NCBI RefSeq assembly: GCF_026240945.1
Contig: NZ_JAPFPY010000001.1
Location: 310,001-374,000, forward strand
Origin: Mycolicibacterium sp. J2
GTDB taxonomy: Bacteria > Actinomycetota > Actinomycetes > Mycobacteriales > Mycobacteriaceae
DNA length: 64,000 bases
Direction: 5' to 3'
In this document: in pieces, positions 1 through 10,647 of the stretch
Numbering within the stretch: position 1 is the first letter of the stretch
Layout: each line of letters starts with the position of its first letter
The notes under the pieces: model-generated
Told to the model about the DNA's origin: nothing
The model's input: the letters and a program-made list of their open reading frames with translations, nothing else
Databases searched by the model: none
Made by a program: the position numbers and the translations under genes

Positions 1-312
1 GGGCCCGGTCCAGGTCGTCGAGCACACCCAGCAGCTGGGTGATCACGGCGACCTTGGCGCGCTCGGCGGTGACCTGCTGGTCCCGCAGGGCACGCTTGCG
101 GTAGTTGGCGAACTCGGCTTGCACGCGCTGCAGATCGGCGGTCAGCTCGGCGATCTTCCCGTCGGCGGCTCCGGAGCCTCCGGCAGCCTCGGCGGGCGCC
201 GAGCCCTCAGGATTGCCCTGAGGGTTCGGCTCCTGCTCGCGAACTTCGCCGGTGTCCGGATCGATACGCCGTTTGTCGGTGATGGTCACCGGCTCGTGCG
301 AATCGTCCTGGC

Positions 313-316
<4 letters not shown>
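1..316 (-). CDS. grpE: GrpE nucleotide exchange factor (5' part only)
   Basis: Only the first ~105 codons are in the window; the gene runs off the left edge. GrpE releases ADP from DnaK during the chaperone cycle in the cytoplasm. The N-terminus is an acidic, disordered stretch (starting [17 protein letters not shown]) followed by a helical region with the sequence [15 protein letters not shown], which matches the GrpE family motif. The start is GTG at 316, which overlaps the dnaK stop by 4 bp (GTGA), so translation is probably coupled. Position directly after dnaK is the standard mycobacterial dnaK-grpE-dnaJ-hspR order; dnaJ and hspR would lie outside the window. Confidence 0.93.
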
Positions 317-2163
<1,847 letters not shown>

Positions 2164-2193
2164 AGTGGTTGCCTCCTGATTGGCTTGAAAGGA

Positions 2194-2214
2194 TCTGAGT
2201 GAACCTCACTCAAG
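2194..2214. promoter_or_regulatory. HAIR-like HspR operator, promoter-proximal
   Basis: Fits the HspR inverted repeat consensus CTTGAGT-N7-ACTCAAG: the right arm ACTCAAG (2208-2214) is perfect and the left arm TCTGAGT (2194-2200) matches 5 of 7, with a 7-nt spacer. It lies 31 bp upstream of the dnaK start. Confidence 0.7.
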
Positions 2215-2248
2215 CCTGCACCTGTCGGCGGTTGCCTGTCAAGCCAGA

Positions 2249-2269
2249 CTTGAGTCTGATGCACTCAAC
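2249..2269. promoter_or_regulatory. HAIR HspR operator, distal
   Basis: CTTGAGT (2249-2255), 7-nt spacer, ACTCAAC (2263-2269): 13 of 14 arm positions match the HAIR consensus. Its centre is 55 bp from the proximal site. Two sites in front of dnaK agree with HspR autoregulation of this operon in actinobacteria. Confidence 0.88.
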
Positions 2270-2397
2270 TTGTCGATCAGGTCAACGAGGCATTGCGCGG
2301 TTTTGTTCCCGAGACCGGGCGGACACGTCCACTCACCGCGAACCGTGCCCCGCAGCCTCCGGACGGCACCCAGCGCGAGGCCCTTCGTTCACGGGCC

Positions 2398-3018
2398 TCA
2401 CTCGACGTGGCCGAGCTGACGGAGTAACGCGCTCGTCAAGCCCTCTGCCGTCGAATCAGGGGGCGTCATGTCAGCGAGGATGAGGTGGTACCAGATATAT
2501 CCAAACGCCTGTTCAACGGCCAAGCCCACATCGGCATCCGCTGCGACCTGTGAACGCTCGACACCTCGCCGCAAGATCGCGGCGAGCGCCTCTCTTCGCT
2601 CGACCGCATACCCGCGCAGTATGTCGGCGGACTCTTCGTCAGCGAGTGCACCTGCGATCAAGGCGCGCAACGCCCCTCGAACCACAGGAGCCTGTACAGC
2701 CTGAAGCGTACGGGCGAGAAAATGCTCGAGATCGCTTCGCACACTGCCGCTATCGATGTCGGCGACGGCGTTCCGGGCTTCGCCGGTGAACGCTTCGATC
2801 AACAATGCCGACTTTGTCGGCCACCAGCGGTAGATGGTCTGCTTGCCGACCTTGGCGCGACGGGCGATGGCCTCGATCGTTACGGACCCGGAACCGGGTT
2901 CGGAGAGCAGGGCGACGGTCGTACTCAAGATCGCTTGACGCACACGCTCATTACGCGCCCGGCCGGTGTGCGGGCGCGGCTCTGAGCCGGAGAGCACTCC
3001 TGACTCTTGCGGACGCAT
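2398..3018 (-). CDS. TetR-family repressor, divergent from carboxylic acid reductase
   Basis: A 206-residue TetR/AcrR regulator. After a short basic N-terminus (MRPQESGVLSGSEPRPHTGR) comes the DNA-binding helix-turn-helix, with IEAIARRAKVGKQTIYRWWPTKSAL around residues 50-75, typical of the family. The rest is the helical ligand-binding domain (TetR_C type, with an FGYIWYHLIL segment near the C-terminus). I chose ATG 3018 because the longer reading frame upstream would cover the operator region and has no family resemblance. The gene is divergent from the reductase and shares a 137-bp spacer holding two matching palindromes, so it probably represses both genes. The inducer is unknown; an aromatic or aliphatic acid or aldehyde is a reasonable guess. 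Confidence 0.88.
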   Translation of the reverse strand: MRPQESGVLSGSEPRPHTGRARNERVRQAILSTTVALLSEPGSGSVTIEAIARRAKVGKQTIYRWWPTKSALLIEAFTGEARNAVADIDSGSVRSDLEHFLARTLQAVQAPVVRGALRALIAGALADEESADILRGYAVERREALAAILRRGVERSQVAADADVGLAVEQAFGYIWYHLILADMTPPDSTAEGLTSALLRQLGHVE

Positions 3019-3054
3019 CGCCTGAAGATACCGCCCGCGCGACGAGCGTCCAAT

Positions 3055-3107
3055 TGTCGAGACGGAACGTATTGACAACCTGGTTGTCGAGACGTACCGT
3101 CTCGACA
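3055..3107. promoter_or_regulatory. Paired TetR operators between tetR and car
   Basis: Site 2 (3085-3107) is a perfect inverted repeat, arms TGTCGAGACG and CGTCTCGACA, 3-nt spacer. Site 1 (3055-3077) has the same left arm and the right arm CGTATTGACA (8 of 10). Centres are 30 bp apart, almost three helical turns, suggesting two repressor dimers on one face. The arrangement is seen directly; assignment to the adjacent TetR is inference. Confidence 0.85.
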
Positions 3108-3155
3108 TGGCTCGGGTGCTCGCCATGCACCCCAGCCCTTCGCCGAGGAGGATTC

Positions 3156-6100
3156 ATGTCAACTGACCAACGCAATGCCCGGATCGAGCGCCGGATCGCC
3201 GATCTGACGAGAACCGACGAACAATTCGCAGCGGCGCTACCTGACGAGGCGGTTACCGAAGCACTCGCACGGCCAGGTCTGAGCCTGGTGCAGATCGTGT
3301 CGACGGTGATGCATGGCTACGCCGACCGGCCGGCTCTGGGACAACGTCCTGTCGAATTCATCAACGATCCCGAAACCGGACGCACCGCCCGGCGACTGCA
3401 GTCGCGGTTCGAGACGATCACCTACGGCCAATTGTGGGACCGGGGAGGCGCCGTCGCGGCGGCGTTGGCCGATGATTCGGTGGACCCCGGTGCCCGCTTC
3501 GCGATCTTGGGGTTCACCAGCGCCGACTACATCGTCCTGGAGTTGGCAATCGTGCGCCTCGGCGCGGTCTCCGTTCCGTTGCAGGGCAGTGCGACAGCGT
3601 CGCAGTTGGCAGCCATCGTTCACGAAACCGAGGCCGTGGCGCTGGCCTGCAGCGTCGAGCAGTTGTCTGCCGCCACTGAGCTCGCCATCACCGGACCCAC
3701 CCTGCGACACCTGACCGTCTTCGACTATCAGAGCGACAACAAAGACCATCGCGATGCCCTCCACCGCGCGCGCGCCACCCTGGCCGACAACAGGTGCACC
3801 GCTGTGATCGCCACCCTCGGGGAATTGGTCGAACGCGGCCGGGACATGCGGGCCCCCTTGGTCAACGACGACAAATCCGAACGGCTCGCCGAATTGATCT
3901 ACACCTCCGGCAGCACCGGAACTCCCAAAGGTGTGATGCATTCCGAATCCGATGTCACTACGCGTTGGCTGCCGCCCGGTGCCAACATCTGGGCGGGACC
4001 CCACGGCGCACCGTCGATCACGCTCAACTTCATGCCGATGAGCCACGACATGGGTCGCATGAGCCTCTTCGGCACCCTGGCCCGAGGCGGTACCGCCTAC
4101 TTCGTCGCCTCCAGCGACTTGTCGACGCTTTTCGACGATCTCGCCTTGGTACGACCCACGATGCTCAGTTTCGTACCGCGAATCTGGGAAACGCTCTACG
4201 ACCGTGTCAACACCGAGCTCAGTCGCGGATCGGTCTCCGATGCACTCGGTGACCTGACGGCGTCGGTCTTGGCCGAACTACGCGGACGTTTGGTGGGCGA
4301 TCGCTGCATGGCCGCATTCACCGGTGCAGCGCCCATATCGCCGGAATTGCGCCAATTCGTCGAGTCCTTCCTCGATCTGCCCCTTGTCGACGGCTATGCC
4401 TCGACCGAGGCTGGGATCATCTGGCTCGACGGCCGGGTGCAGCGACCATCGGTGATCGACTACAAGCTCGTCGACGTCCCCGACCTGGGTTATTTCGCCA
4501 CCGACCAGCCCTACCCGCGTGGTGAGCTGGTGCTCAAGACACAAACCATGTTCCGCGGCTACTACCGGCGGCCGGAGACGACTGCGGAAATGTTCGACGC
4601 CGACGGCTACTACCGCACCGGCGACATCGTGGCCGAAGTCGGGCGGGACCAACTCGTCCATCTCGACCGCCGCAACTTCGTGCAGAAGCTCTCACAGGGC
4701 GAGTTCGTCACCATCTCCAAACTCGAAGCGGCCTATGGCGTCAGTCCCCTGGTGCACCAGATCTTCGTCTACGGCAACAGCACTCGGCCTTACCTTCTGG
4801 CAGTCGTCGTCCCCAGCGAGCGGGCGCTCGCCGATTATCGCGATCCCGCCGAGCTCAAGGCGATGATCGCCGAATCGCTGCGGACCACTGCCGCCACAGC
4901 AGAGTTGCAACCGTATGAGATTCCGCAGGATTTCCTCGTCGAGACCGAACCCTTTACCGTCGAGAACGGAATGCTGACCGGCATCGGGAAGCTGGCTCGC
5001 CCCACCCTGAAGGCCCGCTACGGCGAGCGACTCGAGCAGCTTTACGTCGAGCAATCGGAAAGCCAGGCCCAACAATTGGCGGCGTTGCGCGAGAGCGGCG
5101 CGACCGCGCCGGTGCTGGAGACCTTGCGCCACGCCGCCGCCGCACTGCTCGGTACGAGCGCCGACGCGGTGACAGCCGCTTCCCACTACACCGACTTGGG
5201 CGGCGACTCGTTATCCGCGCTGACCTTCGCCGAATTGCTGCGCGACATCTTCGCACTCGACATCCCGGTAGCCCTGATCATCAGCCCCGCAACCGATTTC
5301 GAGGGTCTCGCCGCCTACATCGAGGCCCAACGCGCCAACCCCGACGCACGACCCACCCCCGCGAGCGTGCACGGGGCCCACGCCACCCGCATCCACGCAG
5401 ACGACCTCGCGCTGGACCAGTTCGTCGACGACGCCACCCTGACGGCGGCCGATGCGCTACCGCTGCCCTCCGAGGAGCTCAACACGGTATTGCTGACAGG
5501 CGCGACCGGATACCTCGGCCGGTTCCTCGTCCTGCACTGGCTACGGCGGCTGGCGCCCCGCGGCGGCACCCTGATCTGTCTGGTGCGCGCCAAGGACGAC
5601 AGCAGCGCGCGACGGCGCCTTGATGACGTCTTCGAGTACGCCGACGTCGCGCTCAAGCAGGAATACCAGGAACTGTCCCGCGGCTGCCTGAACGTACTCG
5701 CCGGTGATACCAGCCAGCCTCGGCTCGGGCTGGATCAGTCCACCTGGCAACGGCTTGCCCGTGACGTCGACGCGGTCACCGACGCGGCAGCGCTGGTCAA
5801 CCACGTGCTGCCGTACGAGCAATTGTTCGCCGCCAACGTCGCGGCAACGGGCGAGCTGATCCGTTTCGCACTGACCGCGAAGTTGAAGCGCTATCTCTTC
5901 GTCTCGACAGTCGGTGTCGGGGATCAGATTGAGCCGCAATCGTTTACCGAGACCGCTGACATCCGGGTGGCCAGCCCCAGCCGCCGAGTCGATGATTCCT
6001 ATGCCAACGGCTACGACAACAGCAAATGGGCGGGCGAAGTACTACTTCGCAACGCTCATGACCGGTGCGGCTTGCCCGTCAGTGTGTTCCGGTGCTCCAT

Positions 6101-6671
6101 GATCATGGCTGACACCCGATACCCCGGGCAGGTCAATGCCACCGACATGTTCACCCGGCTGATCATCAGCCTGCTGATCACCGGTACTGCACCCGCATCG
6201 TTCTACCGGCGAGACGAAACCGGAGGGCGCCTGCGTGCTCATTACGACGGCCTTCCGGTCGGCTTCGTCGCCGAAGCGATCACAACACTGGGCGCCGCGA
6301 ACACCGACGAACACGCCACCTACCACGTCATGAATCCCCACGACGACGGGATCGGGCTCGACCGCTGTGTCGACTGGCTGATCGAATCCGGTCATCCGAT
6401 CCAGCGCGTCGACGACTACCAGCAGTGGTTGTGCCGCCTGGAAGCCAGCCTGCAAGCGCTGCCAGACGAACAGCGCCGGGCTTCCATCCTGCCGTTGCTG
6501 AGCAACTACCGACAGCCTGCCGAACCGTGCCGCGGCGCGATGGCGGACACCGAAAAGTTCGAGAAAGCCGTGACACGTTTCGGAATTGGCGGCCAAGGTG
6601 GCATCCCGCATCTCACCCAAGGCCTGATCGAAGCGTATGCCGACGAGGTGAGCGCATGGGGCCGAGCTTGA
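3156..6671 (+). CDS. car: Carboxylic acid reductase (adenylation-thiolation-reductase)
   Basis: A 1171-residue multidomain enzyme reducing carboxylic acids to aldehydes with ATP and NADPH; it needs a phosphopantetheinyl transferase. Adenylation domain (~1-640): AMP-binding loop YTSGSTGTPKGVMHSE at ~248-263, the DGYASTEAG region and the YYRTGDIV hinge region. Thiolation domain: GGDSLSAL at ~682-689, with Ser as the phosphopantetheine site. Reductase domain: nucleotide-binding GATGYLGRFLV at ~781 and the short-chain-dehydrogenase-type Y-x3-K (YDNSK) at ~952-956. Length equals characterised mycobacterial/Nocardia CARs. The ATG at 3156 follows GAGGAGG; the longer upstream frame runs through the operators and was rejected. 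Substrate range cannot be read from sequence. Confidence 0.95.
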   Translation: MSTDQRNARIERRIADLTRTDEQFAAALPDEAVTEALARPGLSLVQIVSTVMHGYADRPALGQRPVEFINDPETGRTARRLQSRFETITYGQLWDRGGAVAAALADDSVDPGARFAILGFTSADYIVLELAIVRLGAVSVPLQGSATASQLAAIVHETEAVALACSVEQLSAATELAITGPTLRHLTVFDYQSDNKDHRDALHRARATLADNRCTAVIATLGELVERGRDMRAPLVNDDKSERLAELIYTSGSTGTPKGVMHSESDVTTRWLPPGANIWAGPHGAPSITLNFMPMSHDMGRMSLFGTLARGGTAYFVASSDLSTLFDDLALVRPTMLSFVPRIWETLYDRVNTELSRGSVSDALGDLTASVLAELRGRLVGDRCMAAFTGAAPISPELRQFVESFLDLPLVDGYASTEAGIIWLDGRVQRPSVIDYKLVDVPDLGYFATDQPYPRGELVLKTQTMFRGYYRRPETTAEMFDADGYYRTGDIVAEVGRDQLVHLDRRNFVQKLSQGEFVTISKLEAAYGVSPLVHQIFVYGNSTRPYLLAVVVPSERALADYRDPAELKAMIAESLRTTAATAELQPYEIPQDFLVETEPFTVENGMLTGIGKLARPTLKARYGERLEQLYVEQSESQAQQLAALRESGATAPVLETLRHAAAALLGTSADAVTAASHYTDLGGDSLSALTFAELLRDIFALDIPVALIISPATDFEGLAAYIEAQRANPDARPTPASVHGAHATRIHADDLALDQFVDDATLTAADALPLPSEELNTVLLTGATGYLGRFLVLHWLRRLAPRGGTLICLVRAKDDSSARRRLDDVFEYADVALKQEYQELSRGCLNVLAGDTSQPRLGLDQSTWQRLARDVDAVTDAAALVNHVLPYEQLFAANVAATGELIRFALTAKLKRYLFVSTVGVGDQIEPQSFTETADIRVASPSRRVDDSYANGYDNSKWAGEVLLRNAHDRCGLPVSVFRCSMIMADTRYPGQVNATDMFTRLIISLLITGTAPASFYRRDETGGRLRAHYDGLPVGFVAEAITTLGAANTDEHATYHVMNPHDDGIGLDRCVDWLIESGHPIQRVDDYQQWLCRLEASLQALPDEQRRASILPLLSNYRQPAEPCRGAMADTEKFEKAVTRFGIGGQGGIPHLTQGLIEAYADEVSAWGRA

Positions 6672-6774
6672 CCGTGCGATTACCGGTGCCGCCGGTGGGT
6701 CGCCAGAACGCGTACTGAGCCAGAAACACCCAATCGGCCGGATCAGCGACTTCCCACAATCCGGCGACGCCCCC

Positions 6775-7014
6775 TCAGGCGGCCGGCGAGATGTCGACGC
6801 CCAGCATGTCACCGACGGCGTGCGCGGCGGCCCAGTCGCCGTCGCACACCGCCCGGGCCAGGTCGTCGACCAAGGGGGTGTGCACACCGAGTTCGGCCAG
6901 CCAGTCCGACACCGTCGGGACGATCTGGTCGGAGTGCACCAGGCGGCAGCGGCCGTCGTGCAGACGATCGCGGACCTCGTACACCGCCGCTCGCCGCTTG
7001 CGCATGGCCCGCAT
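6775..7014 (-). CDS. Small conserved hypothetical protein
   Basis: About 79 residues, beginning MRAMRKRRAAVYEVRDRLHDG and ending DMLGVDISPAA. It is soluble: no signal peptide or membrane segment, with a basic N-terminus and a helical C-terminal half rich in Ala/Asp. I do not recognise a domain. An AGAAGGG ribosome site abuts the ATG at 7014 and is better spaced for the second ATG at 7005, so the protein may be three residues shorter; a GTG at 7071 would add 19 residues. It is convergent with the reductase gene and divergent from the small secreted protein at 7179. Confidence 0.6.
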   Translation of the reverse strand: MRAMRKRRAAVYEVRDRLHDGRCRLVHSDQIVPTVSDWLAELGVHTPLVDDLARAVCDGDWAAAHAVGDMLGVDISPAA

Positions 7015-7178
7015 CCCTTCTGGCTCGCTGTCGATTCTCGTTGTGCTTCTCCTGATAGGACGTATCGACACCCGCTTTGGGATCGGTATTCCTCGGACTT
7101 TTTTTCGAGGTTTCCGACAGTTTTTTCCGCAGGCCGGGACCGGCTACCTTCTATCCCAATCGGACCTGGGAGGACATC

Positions 7179-7478
7179 GTGCACAAAAGCCTGAAACGCG
7201 CCGCGGTCGTCGCCGTCGCGGCCTGCGCCCCCATGACGTTCACCGCGGCCGTCACCCCGGCCATCGGATCGGCCGACTGCGCGGGCGGCCAGTGGTGGGA
7301 TCCCGTCGCCAACGTCTGCCAGGCGCCGCTGGTGCCCAACTGCACCGACGGTTGGTGGGACCCGGTGGCCAACACCTGCCGGCCGGCCATTGCCACCACG
7401 CCGCTGGCATGCGACAACGGCTGGTGGTGGGACCCGGTGGGCAACGTGTGTCGCCCACCGCTGCTGCCTCCGCAGTAA
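7179..7478 (+). CDS. Small secreted protein with three WWDPV repeats
   Basis: A 99-residue exported protein of unknown function. GTG at 7179 is preceded by GGGAGGAC and gives a Sec signal peptide (basic VHKSLKRAAV, then VAVAACAPMTFTAAV) with likely cleavage near AIGSA-DC. The mature part is three copies of a ~20-residue unit with the core W-W-D-P-V-(A/G)-N-x-C: GGQWWDPVANVC, DGWWDPVANTC, GWWWDPVGNVC, each preceded by a further Cys, so disulphides within each unit are likely. The aromatic/Cys pattern recalls small carbohydrate-binding modules, but that is only a resemblance. It is not clearly in an operon with the Abi-alpha gene 53 bp downstream. Confidence 0.75.
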   Translation: MHKSLKRAAVVAVAACAPMTFTAAVTPAIGSADCAGGQWWDPVANVCQAPLVPNCTDGWWDPVANTCRPAIATTPLACDNGWWWDPVGNVCRPPLLPPQ

Positions 7479-7531
7479 CGCAGGGCTGTCCGGTACCGTG
7501 CCAACAACTCAAGGGGTGCGGGAGGGTGACG

Positions 7532-8380
7532 GTGTCACAGGAAGTATCGAAGTCGGGAGCCGACCCGGGCGTCGGCCCGGATGTCGGCCCGGATGTCAGC
7601 CCGGATGTCACAGCCGACCAGCCGGCGAACCGCGAAGGCCATGAGCGCCGCGCGTTCCGGCTGACCACGCCGGTGGGTGACCTCGCGGTGATCTTGCGGA
7701 CGCCGCGGCGGCGACCGGTGGTGCCCAAGCGCTTCGACCCGTTCGGCATCGCCGACCGGGCCATGGATGCGGCCAAGGTGGGGTTCAAGCTCGCCACGTG
7801 GGGCGAAGAGCAACTGGCGACCCTGGTCAAGAACCGGCTGGAAGCGCTGGAGCCACCGGCCCGCGCCGTGGTGTCGGCCAAACCGGCCGACACCGACTCC
7901 CTGCACGGCAAGATGGGCAAGCTGCTCGATCGGGCGCTGGACCAGAGCACGGCCGGCAGCCAGACCGAGTTGTATCACCGGCTGCTGGACCAGTTGGTGG
8001 CCGACGAAGCGCGCATCATCGGCGCACTGTCCGAAGGCGCGGCCTCTCCGTTGGTCAATGTCTACTCGAGGTCGCGCACCTCGGGCGGCGCCGTGCTGGA
8101 GAACGCCTGTCTGATCGGCCGCACGGCCAACGTCGCTTTGCCCAATATGGTCCCGCAATACGTCGGGCATCTGCTATCACTTGGGTTGGTCGAGACCGGC
8201 CAGGAGGACCCGTCCAAGAAGGCGGACTACGAGGTGCTCATGGCCGAGCCCATGGTGTTGCGAGCCATCAAGAACGCAACGCGCGGGCCACTCGTCGCAC
8301 GGGTGGAGAAGCAGACCTTGAGCCTGTCGGCTCTGGGCCGCGGGTTGTGGGAGGCAGCGATGCAACAGGACGGCCCGTGA
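7532..8380 (+). CDS. Abi-alpha (DUF4393)-like protein
   Basis: A 282-residue protein. The N-terminal ~35 residues are disordered with a short tandem repeat (GVGPDVGPDVSPDV). The C-terminal ~170 residues, from LLDQLVADEARIIGAL through NVYSRSRTSGG to LSALGRGLWEAAM, resemble the Abi-alpha/DUF4393 family, named from an abortive-infection relationship but found widely as a housekeeping gene in mycobacteria. No enzymatic motif is visible. GTG at 7532 is preferred over GTG 7526 because GGAGG at 7521-7525 is correctly spaced. The DUF445 membrane protein starts 36 bp downstream on the same strand, so the two are probably cotranscribed. Confidence 0.7.
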   Translation: MSQEVSKSGADPGVGPDVGPDVSPDVTADQPANREGHERRAFRLTTPVGDLAVILRTPRRRPVVPKRFDPFGIADRAMDAAKVGFKLATWGEEQLATLVKNRLEALEPPARAVVSAKPADTDSLHGKMGKLLDRALDQSTAGSQTELYHRLLDQLVADEARIIGALSEGAASPLVNVYSRSRTSGGAVLENACLIGRTANVALPNMVPQYVGHLLSLGLVETGQEDPSKKADYEVLMAEPMVLRAIKNATRGPLVARVEKQTLSLSALGRGLWEAAMQQDGP

Positions 8381-8416
8381 CCCGCGCATGACCAGCGAGA
8401 AGCTCGCGGATCGCGC

Positions 8417-9736
8417 ATGAGTACCAGTGAGACGCTTCTCGCCATCCAGAGTTGGCAGGAGATCAAGGCCGACTTCAGCGTCAACTGGCTGATCTACCTG
8501 TCCATGCCCTTCGTGGCCGCATTCGTCGGCTGGAGCACCAAGATCGTCGCGCTGGAGATGCTGTACCGGCCGCAGGAGTTCAAGGGCATCGGACCGTTCG
8601 GCTGGCAGGGCATCGTGCCGCGGCGGGCGGGCAAGGTGGGGTCCAAGACCATCGAACTGCTCACCCAGAATCTGCTCAAGCCCGAGGAACTGCTGCAGAA
8701 GGTCGACGCCAAGGAAGCGGTCGAGGCGCTGCGGGGGCCGTTGACCGAGGCGGTCGACGACATATCCCGTGATCTCGCCGAACAGATCCGCCCTGGACTG
8801 TGGGATTCGCTACCCGAAGCCGCCCGGGCGGCCATCAAGTCCCGGATACATGCCGAGACACCGCGGGTGGTCGAGAGCCTGCTGCGCGAGATGCAGTCGG
8901 ATCTGCCGCGCTTCGTCGACGTCCAGTTCCTGGCCATCACGACGCTGGTGCGGAACAAGGACAAACTCAACAAGCTGATGCGCGGCCTCGGCGACAACGC
9001 GATGGCATTCGTCCGGCGCAGCGGTATCTATTTCGGCCTGGCCATCGGCGTGGTGCAGATGGTGGCCTGGGCGTTGTTCCAGAACCCGTGGATCATGCCC
9101 GCCTTCGGCTTCGGGGTCGGATTCATCAGCGATTACATCGCGCTGAACATGCTGTTCCGGCCGATCCACCCGATCAAGTTCCTCGGCTTCATCCCGTTCC
9201 AGGGGCTGCTGCACGCCCAGCGCGACACCATCACCCGCGACTACGCGCGGATCTTGTCCGAGGATCTGTTTTCTGCCGAGATTCTGTTCGACGGGGTGCT
9301 GCGCGGGCCGGGCGCGGACAAGCTGTTCGCGCTCGTGGCCAAAGAGGTGGACGCCGCGATCGACGCGCAGGCCGGGGTGGCCAAGCCGCTGGTGCAGTTC
9401 GCCGTCGGCACCGAGCGCTACAACGCCGTGAAGAACAACTTGGTGCACATGGTGCTGGAGAAGCTGCCGACGGCCCTGCACGAGGCACAGGACTACGCCA
9501 TGAACGCGCTGGACCTCGAGCACACGATCATCGACAAGATGGGTCAGCTCAGCAACGAGGAGTACGAGTCGATCCTGCGACCGGTGTTCAAGGATGACGA
9601 GCCGACCATGATTGCCGTGGGCGCCGTCCTGGGTGGTGTCGTCGGCGAGATCCAGGTGCAGCTCATCGAGCACTTCGGTAACGAACCACCGCACGTCGCG
9701 CTGGGCGAGCTGGCCCGCCTCGTGCTGCGGCAGTAG
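8417..9736 (+). CDS. DUF445-family membrane protein
   Basis: A 439-residue protein of the DUF445 family (YheB-type). It has a membrane helix near the N-terminus (WLIYLSMPFVAAFVGWSTKIVALEML), then a long helical domain (~60-190), a second hydrophobic block (~195-240, YFGLAIGVVQMVAWALFQNPWIMPAFGFGVGFISDYIALNMLF) and another helical domain. The internal repeat VGWSTKIVALEMLYRPQ / VGFISDYIALNMLFRPI is the DUF445 hallmark. The function of the family is unknown. It follows the Abi-alpha-like gene with a short gap and is convergent with the next gene, whose stop is 7 bp away. Confidence 0.85.
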   Translation: MSTSETLLAIQSWQEIKADFSVNWLIYLSMPFVAAFVGWSTKIVALEMLYRPQEFKGIGPFGWQGIVPRRAGKVGSKTIELLTQNLLKPEELLQKVDAKEAVEALRGPLTEAVDDISRDLAEQIRPGLWDSLPEAARAAIKSRIHAETPRVVESLLREMQSDLPRFVDVQFLAITTLVRNKDKLNKLMRGLGDNAMAFVRRSGIYFGLAIGVVQMVAWALFQNPWIMPAFGFGVGFISDYIALNMLFRPIHPIKFLGFIPFQGLLHAQRDTITRDYARILSEDLFSAEILFDGVLRGPGADKLFALVAKEVDAAIDAQAGVAKPLVQFAVGTERYNAVKNNLVHMVLEKLPTALHEAQDYAMNALDLEHTIIDKMGQLSNEEYESILRPVFKDDEPTMIAVGAVLGGVVGEIQVQLIEHFGNEPPHVALGELARLVLRQ

Positions 9737-9743
9737 GGCGCGC

Positions 9744-10556
9744 TCACCGCGAAGAATGCTCGGCGGTTGGCTCGGACCGCACTGGGCGGTGTGCTGCCCG
9801 GCGCAGGAGGACCGCACTGACCGCGCCGACGGCGACCAACACCGCACAACCGGCGCCGGTGAGCGCCCCCAGCAGCCAGCCGGCCACCCCGGTGCCGGCC
9901 ACGAACGGGGGCAGCCACTCGACGACGCGCACCCAGGACGGAATTTCGGTGTGCGCGTGGGCGATGGCCAGGGCGCGCTCGGGGTACAGGTCGTTGAACG
10001 CCACCCCGAACGACAGCGCCGCCACTTGCACAGTCCAACCGGTCCAGAAGTTGTCGGTGTCGTGCCATACCGCGTCGCCGATGAGCCCGCCGGTCGCCGC
10101 CACGGCGAACACGGCCGCCCAGACGCCGGTCACGGCCATGTTGATTCGCACGAAAAGTGAAGTGCCCCAATGTTGCGGCGCCATCCGGTGCCGTGCGTAG
10201 ACCATCGTGTACGGTCGCCTGATCATCAGGGTGATCACGGCATACCCGGCCAGTAGCGCATTGGTGATATCACCGGACCACAGTTCCAGCCAGGCCTTGG
10301 TGGCGGTCGAGGCGAAGAACCCGATGATCGCCATCAACACGAAGTAACCGACGCCCAGAAACTCGATGACATGCACCGGGATTCCCCGCCGCCCGCACAT
10401 CACGAGCACCAGCACCGAGATCGCCAGCGCGCCCGAGACAGCCAGTTCGTAGCGTCCCGGGCCGGCCAGCATCGCCATCCACACCCACGGCGCAAGGCCG
10501 GAGAACGGCGAGTCCAGAAACCTGTCCCACAGACGGGCACCGTGCTTGCCGAGCAT
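9744..10556 (-). CDS. Polytopic membrane protein of unknown function
   Basis: A 270-residue integral membrane protein with about seven hydrophobic segments, for example YELAVSGALAISVLVLVMCG, VIEFLGVGYFVLMAIIGFFA, TNALLAGYAVITLMI, VRINMAVTGVWAAVFAVAATGG and AGCAVLVAVGAVSAVLL. The central Y-T-M-V-Y-A-R-H-R loop and an acidic NDLYPERALA loop are the most polar parts. I do not recognise the family. ATG 10556 is the first Met that gives a plausible N-terminus; the longer frame upstream is the antisense shadow of the lipoprotein gene. It is divergent from that lipoprotein gene (91-bp spacer). Confidence 0.7.
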   Translation of the reverse strand: MLGKHGARLWDRFLDSPFSGLAPWVWMAMLAGPGRYELAVSGALAISVLVLVMCGRRGIPVHVIEFLGVGYFVLMAIIGFFASTATKAWLELWSGDITNALLAGYAVITLMIRRPYTMVYARHRMAPQHWGTSLFVRINMAVTGVWAAVFAVAATGGLIGDAVWHDTDNFWTGWTVQVAALSFGVAFNDLYPERALAIAHAHTEIPSWVRVVEWLPPFVAGTGVAGWLLGALTGAGCAVLVAVGAVSAVLLRRAAHRPVRSEPTAEHSSR

Positions 10557-10647
10557 TACGCCGACCCTAGGTCGCCATGCTGTGAAGTTACCGAGACGCG
10601 ACCTAACGTTCCCGAAGTCGCGACATCCCAGCCGGTAGCCTCGACGT

